Shown: positions 1 to 13,067, numbered from the stretch's first letter. The stretch is DNA of 64,000 nt from Pogona vitticeps (GCF_051106095.1 NC_135783.1:306467322-306531321); one strand, 5' to 3'. Notes: generated by a model not told the origin, from the sequence alone. A program made the numbers and translations.

Positions 1-519
1 GACCAGGGATCATTGCACGAAAAAGATGAGCTAACGACACCCATCAATCACAGTAACAGATAATTTCCCCCTTCTTATTACAACAAAAAACACACCGATC
101 ACCCTATCTCCTGAAAAAAGACAAAAGCTGTTCCGACAGCTATAAATACTGAACTATCCAACAAACAGCAGCAGAGCATGGACAGAGTTCCTACTCCAGT
201 CCTCTGAAGATGCCGGCCTCAGAGACGGGTGAAACATCAGGAAGAACAACCTTCAGAACATGGCCAAAGAACCCGAAAAACCCACAACAACCATCAGATC
301 CTGGCTGTGAAAGACCTCAAGAATACATTTAATTCATACTTTTGCAAAGCTTTTATGAATGAGACTTCCTTGTGTGTAGGTGTGTGAAGATCATAGAGCC
401 ACAGGGAAGAGTATTGCTAGGTGAAATTATACTATATAAAATGCTTGGATGAACAACTCACATATTCTCTGTCCCTGCTATAAGCCTTTATTGAATATAT
501 TATATTATTAATATTTTGT

Positions 520-716
520 TTTAGGTATCTGACTTTGGAGCCAGAGGTTGGGAGTTTGATTCCTCACTGCGCCTTCTAGAAGAAGAGCCAGCCTATTTAG
601 CCAGCCTGTGTAAGCTGAGCAGTCTGAGGATGCTCCCCAAAAAATGGAATGGTAAACCCTAAAAAGGGTTGCCATAAGTCAGAATTGACTTAATGGCACA
701 TGATGATAGTGATGTT
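520..716 (+). repeat. tRNA-derived SINE with RTE-type 3' tail
   Basis: The head carries a B-box-like motif (GAGTTTGATTCCT near 549-561). The body ends with a motif reading GTCAGAATTGACTTAATGG followed by CACATGATGATAG. The same head-to-tail order occurs at 41124-41340 on the other strand, which supports one SINE family. The tail resembles the 3' end of the RTE LINE at 49085, so mobilisation by an RTE-type LINE is inferred. It has no coding capacity. Confidence 0.7.
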
Positions 717-1164
717 AGTAGGATTATATTTTTAGCTTCTGTATCAACGTGAACCATCTTGGAATCAATATTTGACAGAAGGCAAGATGTAGGCATTTTA
801 AGTAAATATGAATAAGATGTTGGACTATTTTTTAAATAATTATAAATTGCCCAGAGATCATTTGATGAAGGACAGTATTCTTATCTTAAATGAATGATCG
901 AGGAGCTGTCTAAACCCATTTGTTCCAATTTCAGCTCCACCATTCCATCTTTGTCACATTGACTTAAGCCTATGAGTCCTGTATTCTAGTAAAATGCTTT
1001 CAGAAATTAAAATGTCTTGCTATCTGCAGTAGATGTGACCTACCAAAATTAAGGAAGTAGTACATCTTCAGGTAAACAAGTAGGATCCCACATAATCAAC
1101 CTTAGTGAATGACAACAAATCAGTTGGAACATTTGTAGGAGAACTATTGAACAGCAGTTCCCTT

Positions 1165-1240
1165 GCCATTGCCTGTTCTGGTTAGGGATGATTGGACTTG
1201 CAGTGCAGCAATATCTGAAGGGTCATATATTGCTCACTCC
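1165..1240. mobile_element. Half of a hAT-like palindromic MITE
   Basis: The stretch contains the pattern GGACTTGCAGTGCAGCAA followed by TATCTGAAGGGTCATATATTG. This matches one arm of the MITE family seen whole at 33956-34090 and 8394-8527 (core GGACTGCAATC / TCCAACAACATCTGG). Only one arm is clear, so it is an old or truncated copy. The family assignment rests on similarity between copies in this window. Confidence 0.45.
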
Positions 1241-1354
1241 TTCCATAGAACAATACATGAAATAATACAGACATCTGTGTATGGAGAGGAAAGAAATGTA
1301 ATTTATGTAACTGTGTTTCATCAACTATAGTCACCAAAATATAGTCATAATCAT

Positions 1355-1580
1355 AATAATGTGCTGTTGAGTTAATTCAGGCTTATGGCACCCTTTTCTG
1401 AGGTTTTCTTGGAAGAGAGTACTGCAGACATAATTTAATTTTTCTTCTGGGGGCATTCTGTGAGTGTGCACCTTGATCAAGGTTACACAGGATGGCTCTC
1501 TCCTTTAAAAAGCGTATATGGTGAAATCAAACTCCTTACCTCAGAAGCTCCAGCTTTACTGAGCTGTTCAACCAGCTATA
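1355..1580 (-). repeat. Old tRNA-derived SINE with RTE-type tail (antisense)
   Basis: On the minus strand this starts with a tRNA-like head (TAGCTGGTTGAACAGCTCAG, then a degenerate B box GGAGTTTGATTTCACC). It ends with GGGTGCCATAAGCCTGAATT and an ACTCAACAGCACATT tail. That is the same order as the SINEs at 520-716 and 41124-41340, but more diverged, so it is an older copy. Confidence 0.6.
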
Positions 1581-1921
1581 TATAGAAATAGCAATTTCTA
1601 ATTTAATTCTGTTTATCAAAACATAACTAGTCATCAACAGTATCATAGGCATGTTTAATCAAAATTCAACTTAGCTACATTTTGTAAGATAAACATTGAG
1701 GTTCATATTTACACAGCTATTTATCACTCTAGATTTCAGATGCCCATTACTTCCTTGTGATATTTGTCCCATAACATTCCACTGAAAATAATTTTCAGAT
1801 ACTACTTTATAAAATGGGGAAACTGACACTTAAAGTAATCCCTCCTAAGGCAGCACAGGGAAAAAACATAAAACCTCAAAATACAAGAAAATAAAGTGCA
1901 ATAATAAACCAACATTAACAA

Positions 1922-1978
1922 CTAGCTAGCTAGCTAGCTAGCTAGATAGCTAGCTAGATAGCTAGCTAGCTAGCTAGC

Positions 1979-2038
<60 letters not shown>
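1922..2038. repeat. (TAGC)n/(TAGA)n compound microsatellite
   Basis: About 115 bp of tetranucleotide repeat moves from AGCT units through mixed AGCT/AGAT into a pure GATA run. The open frame across it (SIYLSIYLS) is a by-product of the repeat and is not a gene. Confidence 0.95.
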
Positions 2039-2039
<1 letters not shown>

Positions 2040-2679
2040 CAAATAGTAGCAACCCCCCATGAGCTAATTTAGAACTATTTTTAAAAATAGTATTGGGGCA
2101 GTATGTATATAGTTCAAGATGGATGAATAAGTGAAACTGTTCATTTTTTGCAGTTGAAGAGTACAGGTCGAAGTTACAGTTTTGCAAGAACTGTACATCT
2201 GTAGCAAGGTGAAAGGACTGGTACGTATGGCAGCCATTTTAAGGACATTGTCAATTGGCCACAAATCAGATTTGTGCCCTTTTTTGTGGAACAAGCATAA
2301 CTGGTAATATTCTGGCCATGGAGAGTGGGCAAGAAAAAGGCAATTACATACCAGCTGCCTTAAAATGTTCTTGTAAATTATTTTTAAATATTCACTCTTT
2401 GTTGTGATTTAGTTAAGTGAAGAGTGGGATCATAGCCATGCAGTAAAAGTCAGAATAATAATAAAAAAGCCTGGAGCAGTTCCTTTAGAATAAAGAACAT
2501 TATATACAACATTATATGCATTGAGAATGTGCACTGTATAGAGCTATACGTTCTTGGTTTGCACTACCTGGCATGGAACTGTGGATTTCAAACAAGGTTA
2601 AATAAAAAAAATAGTAGAAGCATTTTAAATGTGGGTACTAAGAATTTATTGAATCAAGAGAGTAGTCATTGACGACATA

Positions 2680-2880
2680 TAAAGGCCAAACAATTCTAAA
2701 ACACATAAAATGCAGAAAGCTGGAAGACTTTGGCCATGTAATGAGAAACAAAAAGTACAGATTGCTACAGCTGATTATTTCAAGTAAAATAAATAGAAAA
2801 TAAAAATAGGAAGGAAAGGAGTTTACTTGCTGAAGAACAGGGGAGAGTGCTTTGGATACAGAGTAATATGAATGTTTAGA
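2680..2880 (+). pseudogene. LINE 3' coding fragment (RTE-like C-terminus)
   Basis: Translation gives GHVMRNKKYRLLQLIISSKI. This matches the pattern found near the C-terminus of several non-LTR retrotransposon proteins, where a 'GHxxRxxKY.LLQLII.GKI' block precedes a 'RRR.SWLKNLR' block. Later codons are interrupted by stops, and there is no RT or endonuclease domain nearby, so this is a short decayed fragment. The exact clade (RTE-like or another) cannot be fixed by eye. Confidence 0.5.
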
Positions 2881-4305
2881 GATGCTGTGTCCAGAATCAG
2901 ATGTCCAATGCCTGGAAGGACAGGAACAAGAAGAAAAAGAATCTGGAGGGAATATGCTGTGAGCAATGGATTAATTAATAGAAATAAAAAAAAGTTTGTT
3001 TGAATTTAAAATACACATTTCATTCTTTATTAGGGTTCTACTAGATAAAACATTTTTTGGTTCCTTTTTAAATCACTGATGTTAAAGGAAACGTCCCAGT
3101 CTTAGTAACAACATATTAATGACATTCCCCTTATCTTGCTTTGTGATACTTATTTGTAATAGATTCCCAAGCCTGGTAGTTCCTCATATGTCTGAGGTCT
3201 GCTTAGAATCTACCATGTTTTAGTTTCCATCTTGTGGAATGTCCTTCTAACTGATTATACTGACACTTTGGTGAATGAGGGCTTAATCTAGTGCAGTGAC
3301 CATATTTCTAATTCCAGAAAGAGGTAAACATTGGAGTATACAGAGACATTATAACATTTAAAAACTCCTATAGACAAACACAGTGCAGAATCACTGTCTT
3401 TGAGTCTTTAATGAAAGTCTTTTAAAAATACACAGTTTAAAGAAAAGTTCTCCATCTGAACAACTGTGCAGAATTAAAAGTGAGGTAACCAAGCCTCACT
3501 ACCAGTTGCATCTGTAGGTACAATGACCGTATTTTAGGCCCAGAGCCAATGTGATTACAGGGACAATCTCCGAACCGTTGTAAAAAAATAAAAAGTAAAA
3601 AGTAAAATAACGTATTAGTCCTTAGCTTGACTAGGGACATAATTTATGCATTAGACTGATGGTATTAAACAAATGTTTAGCAATATCAAATTTTTAAAAA
3701 CCCACTGAAAACACTGGCTTGGGGAGCTGTCACACGTTAATGGGTCCTTCAAGCAGTTTTTCAGTGAACCAAAAATAATAGCAGTGCACACTGCCAATGT
3801 TGTAACAGAAACTCTGAGCTATGAAACTTTCATGAAAGGTTATCAGCAGAAATACCCAAGTGTTTAACATGGATCTCTAAATTTGTTTATTCTAAATGAA
3901 ATGAATGTTAGCTATTTGGCAAACCTGTTTTTCTTTTTCTTTTAAAGTAATTGTTTTATTCAGAAAATGCCTATAGGATTAGGTGTTCTGGGTCAGTGAA
4001 AAAATCACTCCTTTTGTATTGCAAGGAGGCCTCTGAACAACTTTCGGGGAGAGGCAATGGTTCACTATAATTTATGCTAAGCCAGAAACAAATCCAAAGG
4101 GTATCTGCATTATTCCTGTTTATCATTTTGATGTGACTCCTGAGTGCTAAGGGATTTGAAACTTGTATATTGCTCATCCTTAGCGCTAGGCAAGGAAGCC
4201 ATTTGCCCCAAATTAGGAGATTGAAAAATGAGCAAAACCAATTGCTCCAGTCCACCTGATGAAATTATAGCTGAAAAATAGATTTGTAATTATCTGCCTT
4301 TTAAC
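2881..4305. other. No recognised gene or repeat
   Basis: AT-rich sequence with short open frames of 60-95 codons that lack gene-like composition or recognisable domains. Nothing here could be supported as a feature. Confidence 0.5.
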
Positions 4306-5343
4306 ACCCCTTCCACAGATTGCTGCCTTGTTGTGGCGAAGGGGCTTAGGTAATTCAGAGAAGCTATGGGTTATGCCGTGCAGGGATACCCAAGATGGAC
4401 AAGTCATAGTGGAGAGTTCTGACTAAATGTGATCCACCTGGAGGAGGAATTGGCAAGCGACTCCAGTAACTTTGCCAAGAAAACTCCATGGACAGAAACA
4501 AAAGGCTAAAAGATATGACATTGGAAGGCGTCCAACATGTTACTGAGGAAGAGCGGAGGACAAGTACAATTAGCTCCAGAGCTAATAAAGTGGTTGGGCC
4601 AAAGCTGAAAGGATGCTCAGCTGCAGACGTGCATGGAAGTGAAAGGAAAGTCCGATGCTGCAATGCAAGAAAGCAAAGTGGCTGTCTAGCGAGGCCTTAG
4701 AAATAGCAGAGAAGAGAAGGGAAACAAATGCAAGGCAGATAGGGAAAGCTACAGAAAATTGAATGCAGACTTCCAAAGAATAGCAAGGAGAGACAAGATG
4801 CCTTCTTAAATGAACAGTGCAAAGATATAGAGGAAAATAATAGAAAGGGAAAAAACAGGGATGTGTTCAAGAAAATGCCAACAAAGGTCCGCATAGTCAA
4901 AGCTATGGTTTTTCCAGTAGCGATGTATGAAAGTGAGAGCTGGACCATAAAGAAGGCTGACCGCCAAAGAACTGATGCTTTTGAATTGTGGTGCTGGAGG
5001 AGACTCCTGAGAGTCCCCTGGACTGCAAAGAGAACAAACCTATCCATTTTGAAGGAAATCAACCCTGAGTGCTCACTGGAATGACAGATCCTAAAGCTGA
5101 GGCTCCAATACTTTGGCCATCTCATGAAAAGAGAAGACTCCCTGGAAAAGACCCTGATGTTGGGAAAGAGTGAAGGCAAGAGAAGAAGGGGACGACAGAG
5201 GATGAGATGGTTGGACAGTGTCATTGAAGCTACCAACATGAATTTGACTCAACTCCGGGAGGCAGTGGAAGACAGGAGGGCCTGGCGCGCTCTGGTCCAT
5301 GGGGTCACGAAGAGTCGTACATGACTTAATAACTAAACAACAA
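4306..5343 (+). mobile_element. RTE-BovB LINE, internally deleted
   Basis: The 5' end matches the start of the longer copy at 56497 (GATTGCTGCCTTGT, GCGAAGGGGCTT). The 3' end has the BovB terminus (GGGGTCACGAAGAGTCG, then an AAC tail). In between two blocks are missing. Near 4660 about 0.9 kb holding the endonuclease is gone relative to the 56497 copy. Near 4876 the reverse transcriptase region is gone. Remaining frames encode the N-terminal leader, a basic linker, and the C-terminal block (ESWTIKKADRQRTDAFELW, RLQYFGHLMRRED-like, GVTKSRT). It cannot encode active enzymes. It keeps both LINE termini, so it resembles a SINE-like derivative. Confidence 0.85.
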
Positions 5344-8300
5344 CACCACCTTTTAACAGATTAATTGATTATGTGTTGAATGCAAAGATCCAAATCTGCA
5401 GGATATGGCCTCCTGTTAGACAGTCTAAGACAGTTGATATAAAGGAGCAGGTTTTGGCTATGATGAAAAATCAGCCAAGTGCTTATTATTGCTGCTGTTG
5501 TTTTTTTCAACACCCTGGAGAGAAATACTTGTGAGATTTTCTGCTTCTTATTGCCTAAATTGCCGAAATAACCTGGCAGGCCATGACTCTGGAGTAGTTG
5601 CTGGGCCATAGGCAGCAAAATATACCTGGATGGCCCTGCAAATATATCCTTCCACTATCAGAAAATCTCACCTGCTCTAGAAAGCACAGTTTCCATCTAG
5701 TGGAAGCATCTTGGAAGAAAGATGCCAAATCCAGATAAGTTCTTTGACCTGTGAAAAGTCTTTTACAAGTCCTTTGTAGGACTTGAGGTTTATATGCTCC
5801 AGTCCTCAGCATCTTCTTGAGTCACTACCCTGCTCTTCAATCCAGCATGGCTTGGCAGTACAAGAAACTCTCTGTTAACATTCACACAAGAATCTGTAGA
5901 CCAGCACTAATATATTTGTGTGTGTGTTTGTGTGTGTGTGCATTAGTCTCATATTGCTTTAAGTCTCTTCAAAATGTTTCAGATTCCTTTTTAAAGCTGA
6001 CATAGTTTCATAAAAGAAAAGACATCACTTAGAGCTGGAAATAAGGGACATATTTAATTTCAATTTTGTGCTTGTCGCATAATAATCTGCAACTGTATTA
6101 AACCTTGTAGTCATGCTAAACAGGAATTGGAATTGCATTACAGCAGTTCCTAGTACTGACGTTTCTAAAATCCATGTTGTCTCTAAGATTACAACACTGA
6201 ACACTAATCGTGGAAGTAAGGTCCACTGAACAAAGTTGGGCATCCAGTGTATATAAAAAAAATTGGACTACACAGTTCACCTCTTGACTGTTCCTCTTTT
6301 GCTTATTGGCTCAGCTTATAGAATTCACTTCTTCCTGGGTACAGAAAATACAGAATAGTTATGCTCAAGTGTTATTTTCTGGTAAAATAGCACTGTTCAG
6401 GTGTAAACTTTCTGTAGGTTTAGAGAATTCCCCCTTTCAGCTAAGCCCTAACTTAACACTATGGTGATTCATTCAAACAGCCTATTCTTATTTCAGAAAT
6501 GTGGGTCAGTCAAAAAACATACTACAGCTGTTGTGATGTGGGATACTGACAGAGTGTTTCCAGTTATTCATTTTAAATAGGAAATTTAGACAAGTATAAC
6601 ACAGAACATGTGGTTGGAAAGGTGCTCTGTTTTTGGTGGAATTCTTCCATTGCTCGGTCGTCCATCTCTTAAATGTCTGCAAAAAGCCTTTTTTGAAAGC
6701 TCATACACTAGGCTCAATTATGCCTTATATCTGGCTGTTAAATTTAGTGGGCAAGTATACATTTACATAGCCAGTGTAGAAATACTGTAATTACAAGCTA
6801 GTAGAATCCATGGAGAGGCATTAACGCTAGAACAGTTGCATTACTAAGGGGCTTAAAAGGTTTTGCCAATACTATGCATTCCCTCTTACTGGTTTTAGTG
6901 TTTTTAAACTCATCCATGGCATCTCAGATGCAGGCACAGGCTGCTTTGAATGTGGCTAATTTCACTATGAGGCATTGATGGAGATGGGGATAGAAAGGAA
7001 CGAAGGGGGGAACTATCATACAATAAGAGCAGCAACATTTAAGGCTACTATCTTATATACACTTAGAAACAAGTGCCACTAGACTCTGTGTAATTAGTTT
7101 TCGGGTAGACATGTACAGAATTCCATGGCAAGGAATGTCTAGGGTCTGTGCTTGTTCTTGTGAATGGGATCTGGCCAAATAGAAGGGAGCATAATCCCCC
7201 CCTTTTTTCCCTTTTCTGTGTTTGAGGGAAGGGAAGGGTTGTACATACAAAATCCTTAAGTGTCATTCACTTGCCTTAGATGAAAGTCAAACAAAATGAA
7301 GGTCAGTTGAGACAAGACAGAAGTGGTCCTGGTGGAGGAGGGAACAAGGGTTTAATTTGACTTGGAGAGAGTTGCATTCCACTTCAAGACTTAGGCTTGT
7401 TGTTCAGTCCAGTTCTGAAACTGGATGCCAAAGCTTGGCTCATCATCATGTACAATTTAAACAGTTGGGAACAGTGTGCCAACTATATACATTCTTGGTG
7501 ATGTCAGATCCAAGTGTTGCAACACATGGTTTAGAGGCAACTCATTGCTGTGTAGAGTGGTCTTGCAGGAGTGTGTAGAAAACTCAAGTCATAAATAAGC
7601 GGCCTTATGCCCCCCTGACAATTTGGGCTACAACTCACCTTACGTCTCACCACTGACTTATGAACATTGTAATCCAAAACATTTCAAGGGCACCTAGTGA
7701 CCTGTTCTTAATTCAGGTGAGAATGCTGCAGCTGATCTATAGACTGGAGCTGGTTATAGAGAACATATAGGTCCCATGTTACCATTGGTTCATTTCCACA
7801 TAGGTTACCAGCAAGTTAAAAACAACTGGGGAGCAGGCTACCTGAAAAAATGAATTTTTTTCATAAGAGCCTGCCTTCCATTTAAGATCTTCATGAGAAA
7901 CCTTTCTGTTTCTTTGCCAAAAATGGTGAAGTGCTGTAGGCAGAAACCTGAAAGAAGAAGACTGGCTAGACCTAATTTTAATTATCATCTCCCAGCAGGA
8001 AAAAATCATTTTATTCAAACAGGCACTTCTATGGAGAAACTGTGCCACAAAAATGCCTTTATCATGAGGAGGCTTTTTCCTATGCACACTATGTGTGGAA
8101 GGTATATTGAGAAAAGCCCTCCTGGCAGATCTTAAGACATTGATTGAACTCCTATTGTATTCGTGGGTGAGATGCTGTGGCTAATTGACAAAGTGTTGTA
8201 CTGCACCCTGGTTATGCTAATGAGTCTGTGACTAGGCACACGAAATGGAACCTCATCAATTAGCTGCAATTATCTAAAGCAACTTACATAACACTAACAC

Positions 8301-8390
8301 AAACAACAATATGCTTTGGGCCATTGTTTAATTTATTTAAGTAGAAGGTTAGAGTATCATCAAATAGATATTTTCCTGTACATATAGAAC
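5344..8390. other. Unassigned intronic/intergenic DNA
   Basis: No convincing exon, RNA gene or full repeat was found. There is a short (TG)n tract near 5915-5941. The stretch around 7615-7660 faintly recalls the 'GGGCTACAACTC' core of hAT-like MITEs but is too short to call. Confidence 0.4.
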
Positions 8391-8393
8391 AAG

Positions 8394-8527
8394 CAAGGGT
8401 GTAAATGAGAGTGGCAACCTGTAGAACTCCAGATGTTGCTGAATTACAACAGCCGTCATTCGTCACCATTGGCAGTTTAGATTGCAGTCCAACAACATCT
8501 GGAAGACCATATGTTGCCCACCTCTAG
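8394..8527. mobile_element. hAT-like palindromic MITE
   Basis: The two halves are inverted copies. CTCCAGATGTTGCTGAATTA on the left pairs with the complement of the right arm (CAGTCCAACAACATCTGG). The outer flanks AGTGGCAACCTG and GTTGCCCACCT also pair. The family is represented again at 33956-34090. It has no coding capacity. hAT membership is inferred from structure and related reptile repeats; target duplications are not clear. Confidence 0.6.
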
Positions 8528-10760
8528 TTTAAATACATTCCAAGAGCCGTATTGTATGTTCAGTTTATCAGCAAGAATCTGATGTTTTTCAGAATCATTA
8601 GAGCCAAGTGCAACTGAAATCTTACTTTACTTTTTGGCACTATATACTGCACCCACACATCTCTGTGTATGGTGGACATATATTTACATAGCTGGATCCT
8701 CTGGAACCACACTGGGCCTTTCATGTGCTTTATAATGTAATGTCTAAACACAGACTTTCATTAGTCTTCATTGTCCCCTTCAACATGATAATAAATGACC
8801 AGGTGCTAATGGAGTTGCAAAATAATTCTACATGATCTGTAATTTGAGGGCTGAGATATACCCTGCATATACCAAATATCAGAAGAGAAGTTCCTGAACT
8901 GTTGAAAACAGCTGAGTGTCACAGCAGGAGATTTTCACATGTCCTGTATTTCCCAGGTTAGTTTGCTTTGTTTTGTGATTGGGATCTGAACTGTAAGTAC
9001 TGCCTTATTTTGCAAGTGTGATTGCTCAGGCATGAATATTAGCCTGAATTGTGCTTCTGGAATACTAATGGATTTGAACTTCTAGCTATAACTTACATGT
9101 TGGCTGTCAGATGATATACCAGAATCTCCAGAAATTTCATCACAGATCTCTTCCAAAGTCTGGAACCACTCCAGAATCGGTGACATGGTTGTCAGAAAAG
9201 TTAGAAGGTACTAGTTTCAATTTTGCTTGAAAATTTGTTGGTTATGAACGAACCAAGCCCTTTCTTGCAAAGATGTGGGTAAACAGAACATTGAAATACA
9301 TAATCATTGGCAAAGTCGAAATGGCTCAGTTGTACTGTGAGTGCTTAATATTGCGTAGTCAGTAATTTGTGTGTAGTGTATCAGCTGTTGTATATGAGTT
9401 TATGCCTAAATGATGGCAGATTTCCAGCATGTAGTGGAAAGTACATTCATTTTGTCCCCAGAGTACTTCTTTCAATGCTAGTCTGGATGAGATTGTCCAC
9501 ATTTCCCACAGTGCTCCATCCACTTGTCAAGGAGTAGCATTGAATGAAATATAACCAACTCTAGTCTTATTTCCTTTGGGGCTAAGTCATGAAGTCTTGA
9601 GAGCTTTCCTTGAAAGGTGGGATATCAAGTTTTAAACTAAGTAATAAATATAGCACAGGAAAGCTTAAACATATTAAACATGCAAAATATAGCACATAAA
9701 AGCTTAAACATATTAAACATACAAAACGTGTGGTGTCAAATAGTCTTACCATGGAGAAGCATTTCTAGAACCTCACTATTTGTATACTATTGGTTTAATT
9801 TTAAAAGTTGTCTTGCAGTTGATTGGTAGTGAATAATATTTCACCATCTTGGCTAATGTTATTCTTCAGCAAAACAGCAAGTTGTTTTGACTTGTTCCAA
9901 GGTACAAAAAGAAAACATACTGAAGAATCAGCTCGCCTAAATCCTTCATGCTTAATGCAGAGTTATGGAGTCCATTAAGTATAAATGATCTATTTGGAAA
10001 GGCAGAATTCCAGCAAAGCTTCTAATTTTTCCACAATGACTAATGGATTTGGAGTATTTTTCAGGGCTGGCTGGTAATGCTTAGTGTTTAGTGCTAAGCA
10101 TTAGCTTAGCCAAACTACCCACCTTACATGAACTTAGTAATTATCTGGATTTTTACGGCATCTTCAGAAATGTCTTGAGTAGTCTATGTATAACATAAAT
10201 AGGCTCCCAAAACGTCAGCCCCAAATAGCAAGGCAGGCAAAGGAATCAGACAAACAAGTCATGTTCATTTATTTAAGCTTATGTCAGCCTATCTAGGGGT
10301 GCTGGTACTGAAAGATTGCTGTTTCTGAATCATGACTCTTTCACAATATGGTAGACAGAGAACTGCAGTAAGGATTTACATGTGTTTAAAAAAAAAGAAG
10401 ATAAACAAAACTGAGATAGGAGAATAATAGATGGCATGAATCATGTTGTGACTATGCCTTAAAACATTTGGGAAGCACTACCCCTTAATTTCTTTACGTT
10501 TTGTTTGGTGCTTGATTATTCTCAATGCTACTTCTCTGCACACACACCTACATTATCCTCAAGGACATCCTGTAGTCTGAATAAGTTGAGTCCACAGCCA
10601 TCTAGAGCTTGATTTACAGGAATTGACTTCTTCCCTAATAATTTCTTTCAATCCACAGTTCTTCTGGTTTATGGTCAATTGAATTTAGTAGTGTAAATCT
10701 GCTATTTATGTGGACTTTTCATAAGAAATGTTATTTAGATTATATTTTAGCACTACAATT
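8528..10760. other. Unassigned DNA with one LINE tail
   Basis: Mostly unassigned. Around 9585-9660 the sequence CCTTGAAAGGTGGGATATC followed by AAATA-type units resembles the 3' tail of L2/CR1-type LINEs (compare 26880-26935 and 44255-44340). A short duplication follows at 9648-9725. Confidence 0.4.
9648..9725. repeat. 39-bp tandem duplication
   Basis: Two adjacent 39-bp units, starting ATATAGCACAGGAAAGC and ATATAGCACATAAAAGC, differ at only three positions. The high identity suggests a fairly recent duplication. Confidence 0.85.
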
Positions 10761-10763
10761 GCT

Positions 10764-11311
10764 CAAAATCCTACAAGGTAGGCTTCAGCAGTATGTGGAC
10801 CGAGAACTCCCAGAAGTACAAGCTGGATTCCGAAGGGACAGAGGAACTCGAGACTAAATTGCTAACACGCGCTGGATTATGGAGAAAGCCAGAGAGTTCC
10901 AGAAAAATATCTACTTCTGCTTCATTGACTATGCAAAAGCCTTTGACTGTGTGGACCACAGCAAACTATGGCAAGTCCTTAAAGAAATGGGAGTGCCTGA
11001 CCACCTTGTCTATCTCCTGAGAAACCTATATGTAGGACAGGAAGCAACAGTTAGAACTGGATACTTTGGCCATCTGATGAGAAGAGAAGACTCCTTGGAA
11101 AAGACCTTGATGTTAGGAAAGTGTGACGGCAAGAGGAGAAGGGGACGACCGAGGATGAGATGGCTGGACAGTGTCTGCGAAGCAACCAACATGAAATTGA
11201 CAGACCTCCGGGAGGCAGTGGAAGATAGGAGGGCCTGGCGTGCTCTGGTCCATGGGGTCACGAAGAGTCGGACACGACTAAACGACTAAACAACAACAAC
11301 AACAACAACAA
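10764..11311 (+). mobile_element. RTE-BovB LINE, 5'-truncated with in-frame deletion
   Basis: The copy begins inside the RT domain (matches 58478 onward) and ends with the BovB terminus and (AAC)n tail at about 11290-11311. A 136-codon frame (10879-11289) encodes the first RT palm block (FCFIDYAKAFDCVDHSKLWQ), then jumps near 11062 to the C-terminal block (FGHLMRREDSLEKTLMLGK). This removes the YADD catalytic motif yet keeps the frame open. The junction sits at a 2-bp shared TA. No activity is expected. High match to the other copies suggests a fairly young insertion. Confidence 0.9.
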
Positions 11312-11314
11312 TTC

Positions 11315-12345
11315 ATCTGGTGTTGAATATTAACCATTCAGTACCACAATCTGCTCCTGGTGTTGTTTCTGCTGAAAGCTTCTCTATCTTCCGCTTCCAA
11401 TTATGTAGTCTGTTTTATTTCTATATTGACTATCTGTGATGTCCACATGTACACCTATCTGTACAACCATCTGTTCAGTTATTCAAAGCATTTATTTGCA
11501 ATAAACAGATTGTTGGCTTCTCAGAACTCTATAGGTCATTCTCCAGCTTCATTTCTGTCCCTTTGTCCAAATTTTCCAGCAGCATTTGGTTCTGCTTTGT
11601 TCCCTACTTTAGTGCTCAGTCACCTATGATTATCAGCATGTCTTGTTTTGGTGTGTAATCAATTTCCTCCTGGCTGCTAGCACAAAAGCTTTTAAGTTCA
11701 TCTTCAGTATCAATAGCTGAAGTATAGACGTGAAGAATGGTTATGTTGATTGGTTTTGGTCAGATCTTGCATTATAACGGCTCACATTCCACCTTCCAGT
11801 TGTATGTGTTGTCCAGCATCGGACTTTCCTTTCACTTCTTTGTGCATCAGCTACCGGATGTCCTTTCAGCTTTAATCTAGTTGTGTTATCATTAGCAAAG
11901 AGATATTTGCACTTGTTTTTTCTCTTCTCCAGTAGTTGATTGAGTGCTTTCTTGACTTAGGATCCAGTTCTATCTCTTGTTTAATTTTGGACTGTTTCAT
12001 CACACGATTTTCATGGTAAGGAAAATTCAGCAGAGGCTTACCATTGCCACCATCTGCACAGTACTAACAAAAGTTAGTTTGAGTGTCATTACCAATGCCT
12101 CTTCCTATTAGCAGATTATGGTGCTGCTGCTAGGAAATATATCCAAGATCCACGTGTGGACCATGAAGGTTTAGGTCTTCCTGGAGCAGAGGCTTTCTCT
12201 CATGGAGACTTTTTGCTTGTGAGGAAGCTCCTGCTTAGGAGGATGCCTTCCCTGAAGACTGGTATTCTGTCTGAAGGCCTGATACATAGCCTGCTGTTGT
12301 CCTGAACCATGGAGGTTCTTGGGGCTATCAGTTTCATTGTGATTT
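11315..12345 (-). pseudogene. Old RTE LINE fragment (N-terminal and endonuclease region)
   Basis: The minus strand shows degenerate RTE features: a leader with KQEMELD-like codons, GERKVRCW-like text near 11830, a run equivalent to the 'GDWNAKVG' endonuclease motif near 11620, and a block matching 'KAYTVSKNKTRPGADCG' of BovB/RTE near 11350. Many stops break the frames, so the copy is old. It is a different RTE lineage from BovB. The plus-strand BovB derivative ends right at its 3' side, and weakly similar text continues at 10500-10750, so the BovB may have landed inside it. Confidence 0.6.
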
Positions 12346-13067
12346 CTTCTGGGATTTCCACTTCATCCTAACGTTTCCAATGTAGGCATGGCATTTACAC
12401 ATATTTTTCAAGAGCTAGCACATCTTACATCGAAGAATCTATAGCAGAATATAAGATTGGAGGAGATATATTTGCTGCATATTCATATTTGGGTCTCCAT
12501 TTGAATACCTTCAGTTAGGTTGCATGCCAACTCTTTTAGCATGCTAGTCTAGATTGATGGCTAGTTATAGCATGCCCAGTACAGTAGAACTGAGACATGA
12601 TGCTTTAAAACTGTATTATTTCCTGCTGTTAATCAGGAAGCATGTGGTTAGCATTGACACTGTCAGTAAATGTGGAGGCACAACCACTCATTCTGCTTCT
12701 TAGTGAAAAAGACTTTTTCTTTATATATTTTCAAGTACTATGCCATATGATGCTTAGTAATAAAATCACCCCTCAGTTCTGGCACTCAGATATGTTATCC
12801 ATCATTGCCAAGAAATCTTATGTCTGCTTAACACTCAGCATTTTTTTGTCTATGAAAATATGGATAAATTTGACTTCTGGCATACAGGTGTTGGCCGTGA
12901 CTCTAGGATATTGGCATTGCATATTCCTTCTAGCTTCTAAAACTAGCATTTTTGCCATTTATTGTAAAGTAGTTTCTATCAATGTAAAAAGTTGATTTTG
13001 TAAGTTGCCTTTTAAGCTGTTATTATGTACACTCATGTTGCTTTTATCTCATTGTGATCCACTAAAT
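12346..13067. other. No recognised feature
   Basis: A 117-codon open frame on the plus strand (12642-12995) has no recognisable domain, no strong start context and hydrophobic AT-driven composition. It is treated as chance. Confidence 0.4.

Noticed and set aside
4697-5239. 180-codon minus-strand frame over the BovB copy
   Set aside because: It is the antisense shadow of BovB coding sequence; similar shadows occur at 58794-59192 and 56563-57012.
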